Below the pieces are notes generated by a model that saw only the letters and a list, made by a program, of their open reading frames with translations, was not told the DNA's origin and searched no databases. From Lachnospiraceae bacterium (GTDB lineage: Bacteria; Bacillota; Clostridia; Lachnospirales; Lachnospiraceae), in the NCBI GenBank assembly GCA_017527205.1, contig JAFXQK010000062.1:1-33527 (forward strand): 33,527 bases of DNA, given 5' to 3'. Within the stretch, counting starts at the first letter, position 1. Each line of letters begins with the position of its first letter. Shown one piece after another: positions 7,629 to 15,085 of this stretch. The position numbers were made by a program, and so were the translations under genes.

Positions 7629-8711
7629 ATGCAAGTCAACCTTGGAGAAAAAATAAAGGAATTACGAAAAAGAGACGGGCGAAAGCAGGAGGATCTGGCG
7701 AAGGCACTAGGCGTTACGGCGCAGGCCGTTTCAAGATGGGAGGCAGGCACTTGCTATCCAGACATGAATCTCATCCCGGCCATCGCAAATTACTTCCATG
7801 TATCCATTGATTCCCTCTTTGGCTATCAAAACGATCGGGAAGGCAAGATAAATGCGTATGCAAAGGAAGCTCTCCGACGCATGTTTGAAGGGCAAGACAT
7901 AACTGAAACCATTCAATTTCTTCGAAAATGCTTAGAGGAATTTCCTGGAGAGGCAAAGCTTCAAAGTCATTTGGCAAGTGCCCTTGCAAGCAAAGGCTTT
8001 CAGGAGACCACTCCAAACAATCCCTATCTCGAGGAAGCCGCTGCGATCTATGAGGATCTTTCGAAGAATGATCCCGGAGTGGTAGGATCTCTTTTACATG
8101 TCTATGCCCACATGGGCGAATTAGAAAAAGCGGAGAAGAAGGCGAACGCCCAACCGTTGGTGGAACACAGCAGAGAAGTTCTGCTCGCATCCCATTCCGA
8201 ATTTAAGAATGCTGCCAGGTACCGCGGTGAAGCAATCCTTTCACTACTCCATACTTTAGAACGGATCACGGAACAGGCCATTTTGTGGAATGATAAATTG
8301 AAAAGCTCACGCGAAGCGAATGAAATTCTGGAAGCCATATACACTTTGTATGAAAAGATTTTTGATGGGAAAAGCTATGGTATATTTCACAGTGACCTGT
8401 GTATGTTAAACCTAAGCTGCGCTGGTAACTATGCCAAGCTGAAGGAATATGACCTTTCCTACGCTGCATTTGACCGCGCCTTTACACATTACAAAGAATA
8501 TGTGAAGATCATGTCTATTTCCATGCAGGGCATCCCTCAGGAGCCACATTTTGAATCCCCTTTGCTCTCCGAAGCGAAAGGTATCCTGGCGGGTTTCGTT
8601 GTATGCAAACCTGAATATTTGACACTCATTATCGACACCTACCCTGCGAAGCTAAAAAAGCAAGTCCGTAAGGATCCAAAATACGCTGAACTATTTGAAG
8701 AAAAGAATTAA
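7629..8711 (+). CDS. XRE-family regulator with TPR-like helical C-terminal domain
   Basis: A 360-residue protein. Residues about 5-62 are a Cro/C1-type HTH (KIKELRKRDGRKQEDLAKAL, then TAQAVSRWEAG). The remaining 290 residues are almost wholly helical and contain TPR-like pairs, for example FLRKCLEEFPGEAKLQSHLA, AAAIYEDLSKNDPGVVGSLL, VYAHMGELEKAEKKA and LKEYDLSYAAFDRAF. The layout resembles peptide- or ligand-responsive regulators, but the ligand is unknown and no short signal-peptide gene was found beside it. Two ATGs lie near the AGGAGG site; the one at 7629 is in frame and has 8-nt spacing, the one at 7622 is out of frame. A terminator follows the stop. Confidence 0.82.
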   Translation: MQVNLGEKIKELRKRDGRKQEDLAKALGVTAQAVSRWEAGTCYPDMNLIPAIANYFHVSIDSLFGYQNDREGKINAYAKEALRRMFEGQDITETIQFLRKCLEEFPGEAKLQSHLASALASKGFQETTPNNPYLEEAAAIYEDLSKNDPGVVGSLLHVYAHMGELEKAEKKANAQPLVEHSREVLLASHSEFKNAARYRGEAILSLLHTLERITEQAILWNDKLKSSREANEILEAIYTLYEKIFDGKSYGIFHSDLCMLNLSCAGNYAKLKEYDLSYAAFDRAFTHYKEYVKIMSISMQGIPQEPHFESPLLSEAKGILAGFVVCKPEYLTLIIDTYPAKLKKQVRKDPKYAELFEEKN

Positions 8712-8739
8712 AACCACAATAAAACAACACACAAAAGAA

Positions 8740-8776
8740 CCGCCATCTCTGACCTTTCAGAAATGGCGGGTTTTTA
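8740..8776 (+). terminator. Intrinsic terminator after the XRE-TPR gene
   Basis: CCGCCAT (8740-8746) pairs with ATGGCGG (8763-8769). An inner TCTGA/TCAGA stem (8748-8752 with 8757-8761) sits inside it, followed by a T-rich run on the plus strand. rfbB ends at 8777 on the opposite strand; on that side the T-run is poor, so it serves the plus strand mainly. Confidence 0.75.
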
Positions 8777-9808
8777 TTATTTCATAATCTTGCGACTGCC
8801 GTACATTTTTTCATAATAGTTCTGGTACTCGCCGGAGATGATGGTCTCCCACCACTCGCGGTTTTCAAGATACCACTTGATGGTCTTCTTGATGCCGTCA
8901 GCGAACTTCGTCTCAGGCAACCAGCCCAGCTCGTTGTGGATCTTGGTAGGATCGATGGCATAACGCATGTCATGACCCTTTCTGTCAGTTACGTGTGTAA
9001 TCAGACTCTCGGGCTTTCCAAGCTCCTTGCAGATCAGCTTTACGATGTCGATGTTCTTCATCTCGTTGTGACCGCCGATGTTATAAACCTCGCCCACGCG
9101 GCCCTTGTGAATGATCAGATCAATGGCCTTGCAATGATCCTCAACATATAACCAATCGCGCACGTTCAGGCCCTCGCCATATACGGGAAGGGGCTTGTCA
9201 TTCAATGCGTTTGCAATCATCAGAGGAATCAGCTTCTCAGGGAAGTGATAAGGACCATAGTTGTTGGAGCAACGGCTGATGGTCACAGGCAGGCCATAGG
9301 TTCTGTGATATGCCAATACCAACAGGTCCGCGCCAGCCTTGGAAGAGCTGTAAGGGCTGCTCGTATGAATGGGAGTCTCCTCGGTAAAGAACAGGTCAGG
9401 ACGATCCAAAGGAAGGTCGCCATATACCTCATCCGTGGAAACCTGATGATAACGGGTAATACCGTACTTTCTGCAGGCATCCATAAGAACTGCTGTACCC
9501 TTGATGTTGGTGTCCAAGAATACTTCAGGATTCTCGATGGAACGGTCAACATGACTCTCTGCCGCAAAGTTCACGACGATGTCAGGATGCTCCTCCTCGA
9601 AAAGCTTGTAAACTGCCTCTCTGTCCGTAATGCTCTCCTTCACAAAGCGGAAGTTCGGGTTGTCCATGATCGGTGCCAGCGTGGAAAGATTTCCCGCATA
9701 GGTCAGGCAATCCAGACAGATGATGCGATAGTCAGGATATTTCTTCAACATGTGAAAAATAAAATTACTGCCGATAAATCCGGCTCCTCCGGTTACAATA
9801 ATCTTCAT
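8777..9808 (-). CDS. rfbB: dTDP-glucose 4,6-dehydratase
   Basis: A 343-residue extended short-chain dehydrogenase. The N-terminus MKIIVTGGAGFIGSNF holds the NAD-binding TGxxGxxG loop. AESHVDRSIENPEVFLDTN, the TDEVYGDLP region and the catalytic SPYSSSKAGAD (YxxxK) identify RmlB/RfbB, which makes dTDP-4-keto-6-deoxyglucose, the precursor of dTDP-rhamnose and other deoxysugars for surface polysaccharide. The length is normal. The frame is open to 9934, but the ATG at 9806-9808 has a GGAGG site and starts at the first Rossmann strand. rmlA, rmlC and rmlD are not in the window, so this copy stands alone. Its leader carries several hairpins. Confidence 0.93.
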   Translation of the reverse strand: MKIIVTGGAGFIGSNFIFHMLKKYPDYRIICLDCLTYAGNLSTLAPIMDNPNFRFVKESITDREAVYKLFEEEHPDIVVNFAAESHVDRSIENPEVFLDTNIKGTAVLMDACRKYGITRYHQVSTDEVYGDLPLDRPDLFFTEETPIHTSSPYSSSKAGADLLVLAYHRTYGLPVTISRCSNNYGPYHFPEKLIPLMIANALNDKPLPVYGEGLNVRDWLYVEDHCKAIDLIIHKGRVGEVYNIGGHNEMKNIDIVKLICKELGKPESLITHVTDRKGHDMRYAIDPTKIHNELGWLPETKFADGIKKTIKWYLENREWWETIISGEYQNYYEKMYGSRKIMK

Positions 9809-9828
9809 ATTTTTTCCTCCATACAAAT

Positions 9829-9961
9829 GCTGCTTCGCAGCTCTTCTTTTAACCCATACTCGAAAGCTGCCGCTTTCGCGGCCCTTCATGCGCATTGCGC
9901 ATGGCTTTCTCGTTGGGAGGTCGCGGAAAAACAAATGCCGCTTCGCGTCGCTTGTTTTTCC
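9829..9961 (-). repeat. Cluster of four short hairpins in the rfbB leader
   Basis: Four perfect inverted repeats lie one after another upstream of rfbB: GCTGC-TTC-GCAGC (9829-9841), CGAAAGC-N4-GCTTTCG (9861-9878), CATGCGC-ATT-GCGCATG (9887-9903), and a 10-bp GGAAAAACAA / TTGTTTTTCC pair (9925-9934 with 9952-9961) enclosing a GC-rich loop. None has a T-run typical of a terminator. They may be an untranslated structured leader or a nest of small repeats. No reading frame with a ribosome binding site was seen. Confidence 0.5.
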
Positions 9962-9975
9962 TGCTTGCTCCCATG

Positions 9976-10000
9976 ATAAAAGGTGCCCTTAGGGCACCTT
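9976..10000 (-). terminator. Intrinsic terminator after nadE
   Basis: A perfect 9-bp stem, AAGGTGCCC / GGGCACCTT (9980-9988 with 9992-10000), has a 3-nt loop. On the minus strand it is followed by TTTATC. It lies 77 bp past the nadE stop codon. The plus-strand side also has a T-run a few bases on, so it may act in both directions. Confidence 0.65.
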
Positions 10001-10076
10001 CAAGCATTTTTTTCAAAATTCATAAATTCTTAATTCTTTTGTCACGCTTGTCATATGAATCCATCATTCCATATCG

Positions 10077-12020
10077 TCATACCAAATCCTCCATCCATAG
10101 CGCCACTGACGCGTCGCTTGGCATACGCCAGTCTCCCCTCGGCGAAAGCGTGACGGAACCTACCTTCGGTCCATCTGGCAAGCAGCTTCTCTTAAACTGC
10201 TGCGTAAAGAACCGACGATAGAAATTCCTTGCCGCCTCGCGAACCTCTCCTCCCGAAAGCTCAGGATATGCCCTGAGCGCGTAGGCTGCTGCCCGCGATG
10301 GTTCGAAGCCGTACCGCAGAGTGTAAAACAGGAAAAAATCATTGAGATCATATTTTCCGATCTTTTCCTCCGTCTTTTGTGTAATCTTTCCATCCTCGCT
10401 CGGCGTCAGTTCCGGCGAAATCGGTGTATCGCAGATGGAAAGAAGCACTCTCTTTAGCTCGTCATTTCCACAGTAATCCGCATATACCCTGCAAATAAAT
10501 TTCACTAAGGTTTTCGGTACGGATGCATTGACGGCATACATGGACATATGGTCTCCATTGTAGGTGCACCAGCCAAGCGCCAGTTCTGACAGGTCACCCG
10601 TGCCCACGACCAGTCCGTTCTTCATATTAGCTGCATCCATTAAAAGATAGGTTCTCATCCTTGCCTGCGCATTTTCATAGGTGACGTCGCCCTCCCCCTG
10701 ATAGCCCTTCATAGACCTAAGCTGCGACAGATGAAGCTCAACGCCCTCCTTGATCGGTGCCTCATGCGCTTCATCTGCAAGAAGCTCCATCAGTCTGTCT
10801 GCATTGTCGTGTGTCAACTTAGAAGTGTTTCCCTCATTGGGCATGGTATAAGCAATGATCCTAATTTCAGGTACAAGCTTTTTTGCCTCAGCACATACCA
10901 AAAGTGCCAGTGTGGAATCCAATCCTCCGGAGATTCCTATGACAAGATTACGAATACCCGTTGCACGAACTCTCGTTGCCAGACCATTCGCTTGAATCTG
11001 CAGGATTCTGCGGCAGCGTGCATCTCTTGCATCGTCATCGTGCGGAACAAAAGGATTTCTGGCAATCGGGTATTCCTGTTCCCTTAGGATTTCAGCCATT
11101 TCCTCGATGCTTGCCTCGTTTGCGCCAATGGTCTGCATGTTAACAATGACCCTGCGATACTCAGACCTTTGCCCGTTCTCAAAGGTATTCTGGCGCCTTC
11201 TGTCATGCATGATACAGCCAAGGTCGATCAATGCCTTTACTGCCTTTGTCTCCTTCGGAAAAATGTCCTCTGCAAAAATGCTTCCATTTTGCGCGATGAG
11301 GCAATGCCCTGAAAACACAAGGTCGGTACTGCTCTCACAGGTTCCGGCTGCTGCATAGGCATACGCGCAATAACAGGCTCCGCTTTGCTGTGCGACAAGG
11401 TTTCTGCGATATTCCTCCTTGCCGATCAGTTCATCGGATGCAGAAGGGTTTGCTATGATGTTTGCCCCCGCCAAAGCCGCGTGCGTGCTGGGCTTGTCAG
11501 GCACCCAAAGATCCTCACAAAGCTCCACGCCAAGCACGGCTCCCGTTGCCGGATCCTCGGCAAGAAGATCCGTCCCAAAAGGAACCTCTGCTCCTCCAAT
11601 GAAAAGGCTTCGTCCCTTGAACTCCTTGCCTGACGCAAACCAGCGGCACTCATAGAATTCTGAATAATTCGGTAAATAACTCTTGGGAATCAACGCCTGA
11701 ATTCTTCCCTGCGAAAGCACTGCGCCGCAGTTATATAAATGATTTTCAAAACGAATCGGAACTCCAACAACTACAGTTCCGCCAAAGCCTTCCGTTACCC
11801 TTGACATCCGTAACAACGCACGCTCCGCCTCATTCAACAGCAGATCACTCAGGAACAAGTCTGCGCAGGTATATCCCGTAACAGAAAGCTCAGGAAACAC
11901 AATCAGTCCTGCCTCAGGAAGCTCCCGAATCAAGGAAATCATTTGTTCCGTGTTATAGGAAATATTTCCAACCATAAGCTTCGGAGCAACCGTAACTACC
12001 TGAATCAGATGATTTTTCAT
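10077..12020 (-). CDS. nadE: Glutamine-dependent NAD+ synthetase
   Basis: A 647-residue two-domain enzyme that amidates nicotinate adenine dinucleotide to NAD+ with glutamine as nitrogen source. The N-terminal nitrilase-fold glutaminase (about 1-300) shows the Glu-Lys-Cys triad: Glu44 in VFPELSVTGY, Lys113 in IPKSYLPNY, Cys168 in GVELCEDLW. The C-terminal synthetase (about 330-647) has the ATP P-loop SGGLDS (364-369) and the GTGDLSELALGW motif. The length is normal for the two-domain type. The ATG at 12018-12020 is chosen for its GGAGGTGA site; the frame is open 11 codons further, but that stretch is low-complexity and overlaps the terminator hairpin. Expression may be controlled by that hairpin. 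Confidence 0.94.
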   Translation of the reverse strand: MKNHLIQVVTVAPKLMVGNISYNTEQMISLIRELPEAGLIVFPELSVTGYTCADLFLSDLLLNEAERALLRMSRVTEGFGGTVVVGVPIRFENHLYNCGAVLSQGRIQALIPKSYLPNYSEFYECRWFASGKEFKGRSLFIGGAEVPFGTDLLAEDPATGAVLGVELCEDLWVPDKPSTHAALAGANIIANPSASDELIGKEEYRRNLVAQQSGACYCAYAYAAAGTCESSTDLVFSGHCLIAQNGSIFAEDIFPKETKAVKALIDLGCIMHDRRRQNTFENGQRSEYRRVIVNMQTIGANEASIEEMAEILREQEYPIARNPFVPHDDDARDARCRRILQIQANGLATRVRATGIRNLVIGISGGLDSTLALLVCAEAKKLVPEIRIIAYTMPNEGNTSKLTHDNADRLMELLADEAHEAPIKEGVELHLSQLRSMKGYQGEGDVTYENAQARMRTYLLMDAANMKNGLVVGTGDLSELALGWCTYNGDHMSMYAVNASVPKTLVKFICRVYADYCGNDELKRVLLSICDTPISPELTPSEDGKITQKTEEKIGKYDLNDFFLFYTLRYGFEPSRAAAYALRAYPELSGGEVREAARNFYRRFFTQQFKRSCLPDGPKVGSVTLSPRGDWRMPSDASVALWMEDLV

Positions 12021-12036
12021 ATCTGTCTTCACCTCC

Positions 12037-12080
12037 AAAAAAAGAAAAGGCAAAGAGATCTTTTGTCAGACCTCTTTGCC
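12037..12080 (-). terminator. Terminator hairpin directly in front of the nadE ribosome binding site
   Basis: GGCAAAGAG / CTCTTTGCC (12072-12080 with 12049-12057) extends by three more pairs (one G-U) to a 12-bp stem with an 8-nt loop. It is followed on the minus strand by TTTTCTTTTTTT (12048-12037), which runs straight into the GGAGG of nadE. It can terminate the upstream sigma-factor transcript. Because the apparent nadE promoter lies upstream of it, it may also act as an attenuator. Confidence 0.75.
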
Positions 12081-12089
12081 TACGAGAAG

Positions 12090-12118
12090 ATATTAACACA
12101 TGCCGTCCAAAATGTATA
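12090..12118 (-). promoter_or_regulatory. Apparent nadE promoter (extended -10)
   Basis: Minus-strand TATACA (12113-12118), a 17-bp spacer, and TAATAT (12090-12095) preceded by TGT, an extended -10. The start would be near 12083, only about 3 nt before the terminator hairpin. No other promoter is possible between the hairpin and the nadE start codon. Confidence 0.5.
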
Positions 12119-12134
12119 GAGTAAATTTTTAACC

Positions 12135-13415
12135 CTACAATATGTAATCCGTGATACAGTCATACCATTGCACATAGGTCTCGCCATCCACGATCAACTG
12201 ATCATTCTCTGGCAGTTGCTCGCTCCACGGCTTTCCGCCATAATGATCCACATGCCAATCATTTTTGTTGAAACGCCTCCAAAGAATCGTGCGCCCATTC
12301 TTATCCAAAAATTGCTCTGACACTACGCCATTATTATAAGTCTGCACGTCCATCACGCAAACTGTGTCATAGGTTTTTCCACAGATCGTTACGTCATACC
12401 GCCCTACGATATCCAAAAGGAAATCCTTCTTTGTCGTCGTGATCCTGTTGCCATCCCTTTGGATGTCGCCCTTTGGCATCAGATGGACCTCGTTGCCACA
12501 GTTATCCTCACCAAAGCCCCAACAATTCATGAATTCCTCACCGTCCAGAAAAGTGATAAAATTCCTTATGCCATTGTCGTTCCTGATGGTTGCCAAATAC
12601 CGACAATGTGTATCTGTTAGCTGTGCCACAAAGGTTCTATTGGTGACCTCCTCCTTGTTCGAATAGGATGCCTCCCTTGCCGTCAATTCCACGCCTTCAA
12701 TGCCATGAACCATTGCCCGTCCTATCACCTTCATGTCATAGATATGATCGCACTTTCCTGACGGCTGATCATACATACCCCAAGACAAACTCTCGCCAAG
12801 TCTCGGCACCAAAAACCACCCCATCAATTCTTCCCATTTCACCGAAAACGGCTCATCTGCTCTCGCAGTAATTTTATATTTCGGCATATATTCCGGTAAA
12901 CGTTTCATAATATCAACTCCTTCCAACTCTCTTTTCCGATGACTTCCTTCATAGCTCTCCCGAAACTTTTGCTTTGCCACATATAGTCTGCTCTTTACAG
13001 TTCCCACGGGAATGCCTAGCTTCTTCGCAATTTCCTCCTGTGGCATCTGCTTCCAAAAGTAAAGATATAAAATCTCTTTTTCCTTGTCAGCAAGCTTTTC
13101 CAGATGTTCCCGAACTGCAAGGACTTCCACAATTCCCATGCGTCCATCGTCTGCAGAATACTCCTCCGCATCCTCCAGCGGTATTTCCAACACGGCAGCC
13201 TTCTGCCGAAAATGATCATTACATTTGTTTCTCGCAATGCTCAAGATCCATGCCTTAAAAGCGTTTCTGTCCTTCAATTGATCAAACCTTTGATATGCCG
13301 TCAGATAGGTCTCCTGCAGGATGTCCTGCGCGTCCTCTATTGGCGAAATCTTGCATTTAACAAAGTATTCCACGCTCTTTTTTACCTGCCCTAAGAGCAT
13401 TTCAAATTCCGTCAC
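12135..13415 (-). CDS. ECF-type RNA polymerase sigma factor with large C-terminal domain
   Basis: A 426-residue protein. Sigma region 2 (about 10-75) includes DAQDILQETYLTAYQRF and AFKAWILSIARNKCNDHFRQK. Region 4 (about 108-155) includes LADKEKEILYLYFWKQMPQE and the HTH EEIAKKLGIPVGTVKSRLY. The remaining 260 residues are soluble, with many Trp, Asp and Gly residues (for example LMGWFLVPRLGESLSWGMYD and WRRFNKNDWHVDHYGGKPW), and match no domain I can name. No anti-sigma gene is adjacent, so the extension may be the sensor or control domain. Translation starts at a GTG (13413-13415) with AGGAGG 6 nt upstream. An internal MKRLPEYMPKYKI could be a secondary start, but I see no ribosome binding site there. 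Confidence 0.8.
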   Translation of the reverse strand: MTEFEMLLGQVKKSVEYFVKCKISPIEDAQDILQETYLTAYQRFDQLKDRNAFKAWILSIARNKCNDHFRQKAAVLEIPLEDAEEYSADDGRMGIVEVLAVREHLEKLADKEKEILYLYFWKQMPQEEIAKKLGIPVGTVKSRLYVAKQKFRESYEGSHRKRELEGVDIMKRLPEYMPKYKITARADEPFSVKWEELMGWFLVPRLGESLSWGMYDQPSGKCDHIYDMKVIGRAMVHGIEGVELTAREASYSNKEEVTNRTFVAQLTDTHCRYLATIRNDNGIRNFITFLDGEEFMNCWGFGEDNCGNEVHLMPKGDIQRDGNRITTTKKDFLLDIVGRYDVTICGKTYDTVCVMDVQTYNNGVVSEQFLDKNGRTILWRRFNKNDWHVDHYGGKPWSEQLPENDQLIVDGETYVQWYDCITDYIL

Positions 13416-13562
13416 GTCCTCACCTCCTCTACTAACATAATCATAGCTTTGCGATAGAATATGTCATCTCATTCAACTCTGCCTCATCTTATCGCAGCTT
13501 CTTGAAACCGGCTTCATAGTATTAGACGGTTCCAATCCAGAAAAGGTTCATTTTCCCTCGCC

Positions 13563-13596
13563 AAAAAAGAGTCAAAAAGCGTTACCCTTCTGACTC
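13563..13596 (-). terminator. Terminator after the MerR-methyltransferase gene
   Basis: GAGTCA / TGACTC arms (13591-13596 with 13569-13574) enclose a 16-nt region that can pair partly. On the minus strand six T follow. It lies just after the stop codon at 13609, separating this gene from the sigma-factor gene. Confidence 0.55.
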
Positions 13597-13608
13597 AATT
13601 TCTTTTTC

Positions 13609-14937
13609 TCACTTCACGATTTTCTCTGCCACAAAAACACCTGCATCCTTCGTCACGTAAAATCCTTTGCGAATTTTTCCCTCGACGAACTGCCGAAAAG
13701 CCTTATAGTCATTCACGATGTAGCGATTCTGATTGCCATGGCAGGAAATAATGTAATCTACCAAATCCTCTGCATCCGTCACGAGAAGGTGATCCTCGTA
13801 TTGCCGCCATTCCACCTTTTCGAAATGCGGTTTTAAAATAGTCTCTCCGTTTTCCTTCCCGAAAATCTCATACAGATTTTGAGCCGCCAACACAATGCGA
13901 TCATCAAATTCTGCCGCCAGCGTACTAATCTCTTTCATGTGCTTTGTTCCATAGGTACTGCAAATTAGCCTTCCGCCAGGCTTTAAAACGCGCCGAATTT
14001 CCTTCAAAACCTTATCAAAATCCTTGGCGTAAAAAAGCACGTGATTTGCAATCACGAGATCAAAGGAGTCATCCTCACAGGGAATCTCATGAAAATCAAT
14101 GAGCTGAAATTGAAATCTATGGCTGGCATCACCTTTTCTTTTTCCTGTCGTGTCACCATCAACCGGATGAATTTCGCTTTTCTTCTTTGTTCTTCCCGTG
14201 ATCGCCTTCTTTGCTTCGCGCAACATTCCCTCCGATGCATCGGAAATCACTACAGACAGACCCTTGGGAATCCCCTCCCAGTTTTCAAGCCAAAAGCTTC
14301 CATTACCGCATCCCAGTTCTAAAACACGAACGCCCTGTTGATCCTCACCGCAAGCACCGCTCTGTCTCCTAACAATGCTTTTGTTTTCATCTCCCTTGTT
14401 CTCATCTGACGCCAGACCGCACTGTTCAAAAATCCATGGGAACCATCCCTGCTGATTCACCGCATACTTTGCGTGCAAACTGATCCTCGCGCTGATGTTG
14501 GAGCTATTCAAATACTGCTGCCGCAGGCTCTGCTCCAGACTTGAAACAGAAGTCCTCTCCATGAGCTTCCCCCAGTCCACGGCCTCGCCCTTTTGCAACA
14601 GCTCCGTCGTGTCCCGAAGACTTTCTCTCACCAGCTTCATCTGCTCCATACGCTCGTCCAAAAGCTCCATCTGAAACTGAAGCGCGGGCACCAAAGACTC
14701 CTCCCTCGCTTCCTTCATGGTCATCTCACGAATGTCCTCTAGAGAAAAGCCCAAGTACTTCAGCATTTGGATCTGCTGCATTTTTTGAAAGTCCTGCTCC
14801 GTATAAAATCTGGCACCGTTTTCATTCACAAAAGAAGGCTTTAAAAACCCATGCTCGTCATAATAACGTAAGGTTTTTTTCGTCACGTGTGCCTTCGCTG
14901 CAAAACTTCCGCTGGAATAATATCCTTCCTTCTTCAT
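13609..14937 (-). CDS. MerR-family regulator fused to a SAM-dependent methyltransferase
   Basis: A 442-residue fusion. Residues about 8-75 are a MerR winged HTH (KTLRYYDEHGFLKPSFVNEN, then ARFYTEQDF and MLKYLGFSLEDIREM). A helical dimerisation stretch follows at about 85-118. Residues about 203-340 are a class I methyltransferase with motif I VLELGCGNGSFW (205-216), an acidic SDAS after strand 2, DDSFDLVIANHVLFYAKD (motif IV) and LKEIRRVLKPGGRL (motif V/VI). Two hydrophilic insertions (about 177-200 and 248-272) rich in Lys, Asp, Glu and Gly interrupt the enzyme part. The target metabolite is unknown. The ATG at 14935-14937 is chosen over an upstream TTG because GAGGAG lies 7 nt before it. 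Confidence 0.85.
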   Translation of the reverse strand: MKKEGYYSSGSFAAKAHVTKKTLRYYDEHGFLKPSFVNENGARFYTEQDFQKMQQIQMLKYLGFSLEDIREMTMKEAREESLVPALQFQMELLDERMEQMKLVRESLRDTTELLQKGEAVDWGKLMERTSVSSLEQSLRQQYLNSSNISARISLHAKYAVNQQGWFPWIFEQCGLASDENKGDENKSIVRRQSGACGEDQQGVRVLELGCGNGSFWLENWEGIPKGLSVVISDASEGMLREAKKAITGRTKKKSEIHPVDGDTTGKRKGDASHRFQFQLIDFHEIPCEDDSFDLVIANHVLFYAKDFDKVLKEIRRVLKPGGRLICSTYGTKHMKEISTLAAEFDDRIVLAAQNLYEIFGKENGETILKPHFEKVEWRQYEDHLLVTDAEDLVDYIISCHGNQNRYIVNDYKAFRQFVEGKIRKGFYVTKDAGVFVAEKIVK

Positions 14938-15085
14938 TCCCACGCTCCTCAAATTCTACCATGACACTCGTACCGCATCCCCCATACAATACGGCATCCT
15001 TTCTCGCGATACCACTATGGCGATGCCATGTTCCCCCATGCAGTCATCCCGCAACAATGCTTTATCGCCTCTCGCGACGCCCTCG

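Noticed and set aside
12037..12118. A classical riboswitch or T-box in the nadE leader
   Set aside because: The leader is only about 60 nt and holds nothing but the terminator stem; there is no room for an aptamer or a specifier loop.
15017..15029. ATGGC-GAT-GCCAT hairpin between pyrC and the MerR fusion gene
   Set aside because: Short stem without a T-run; neither terminator nor known motif.
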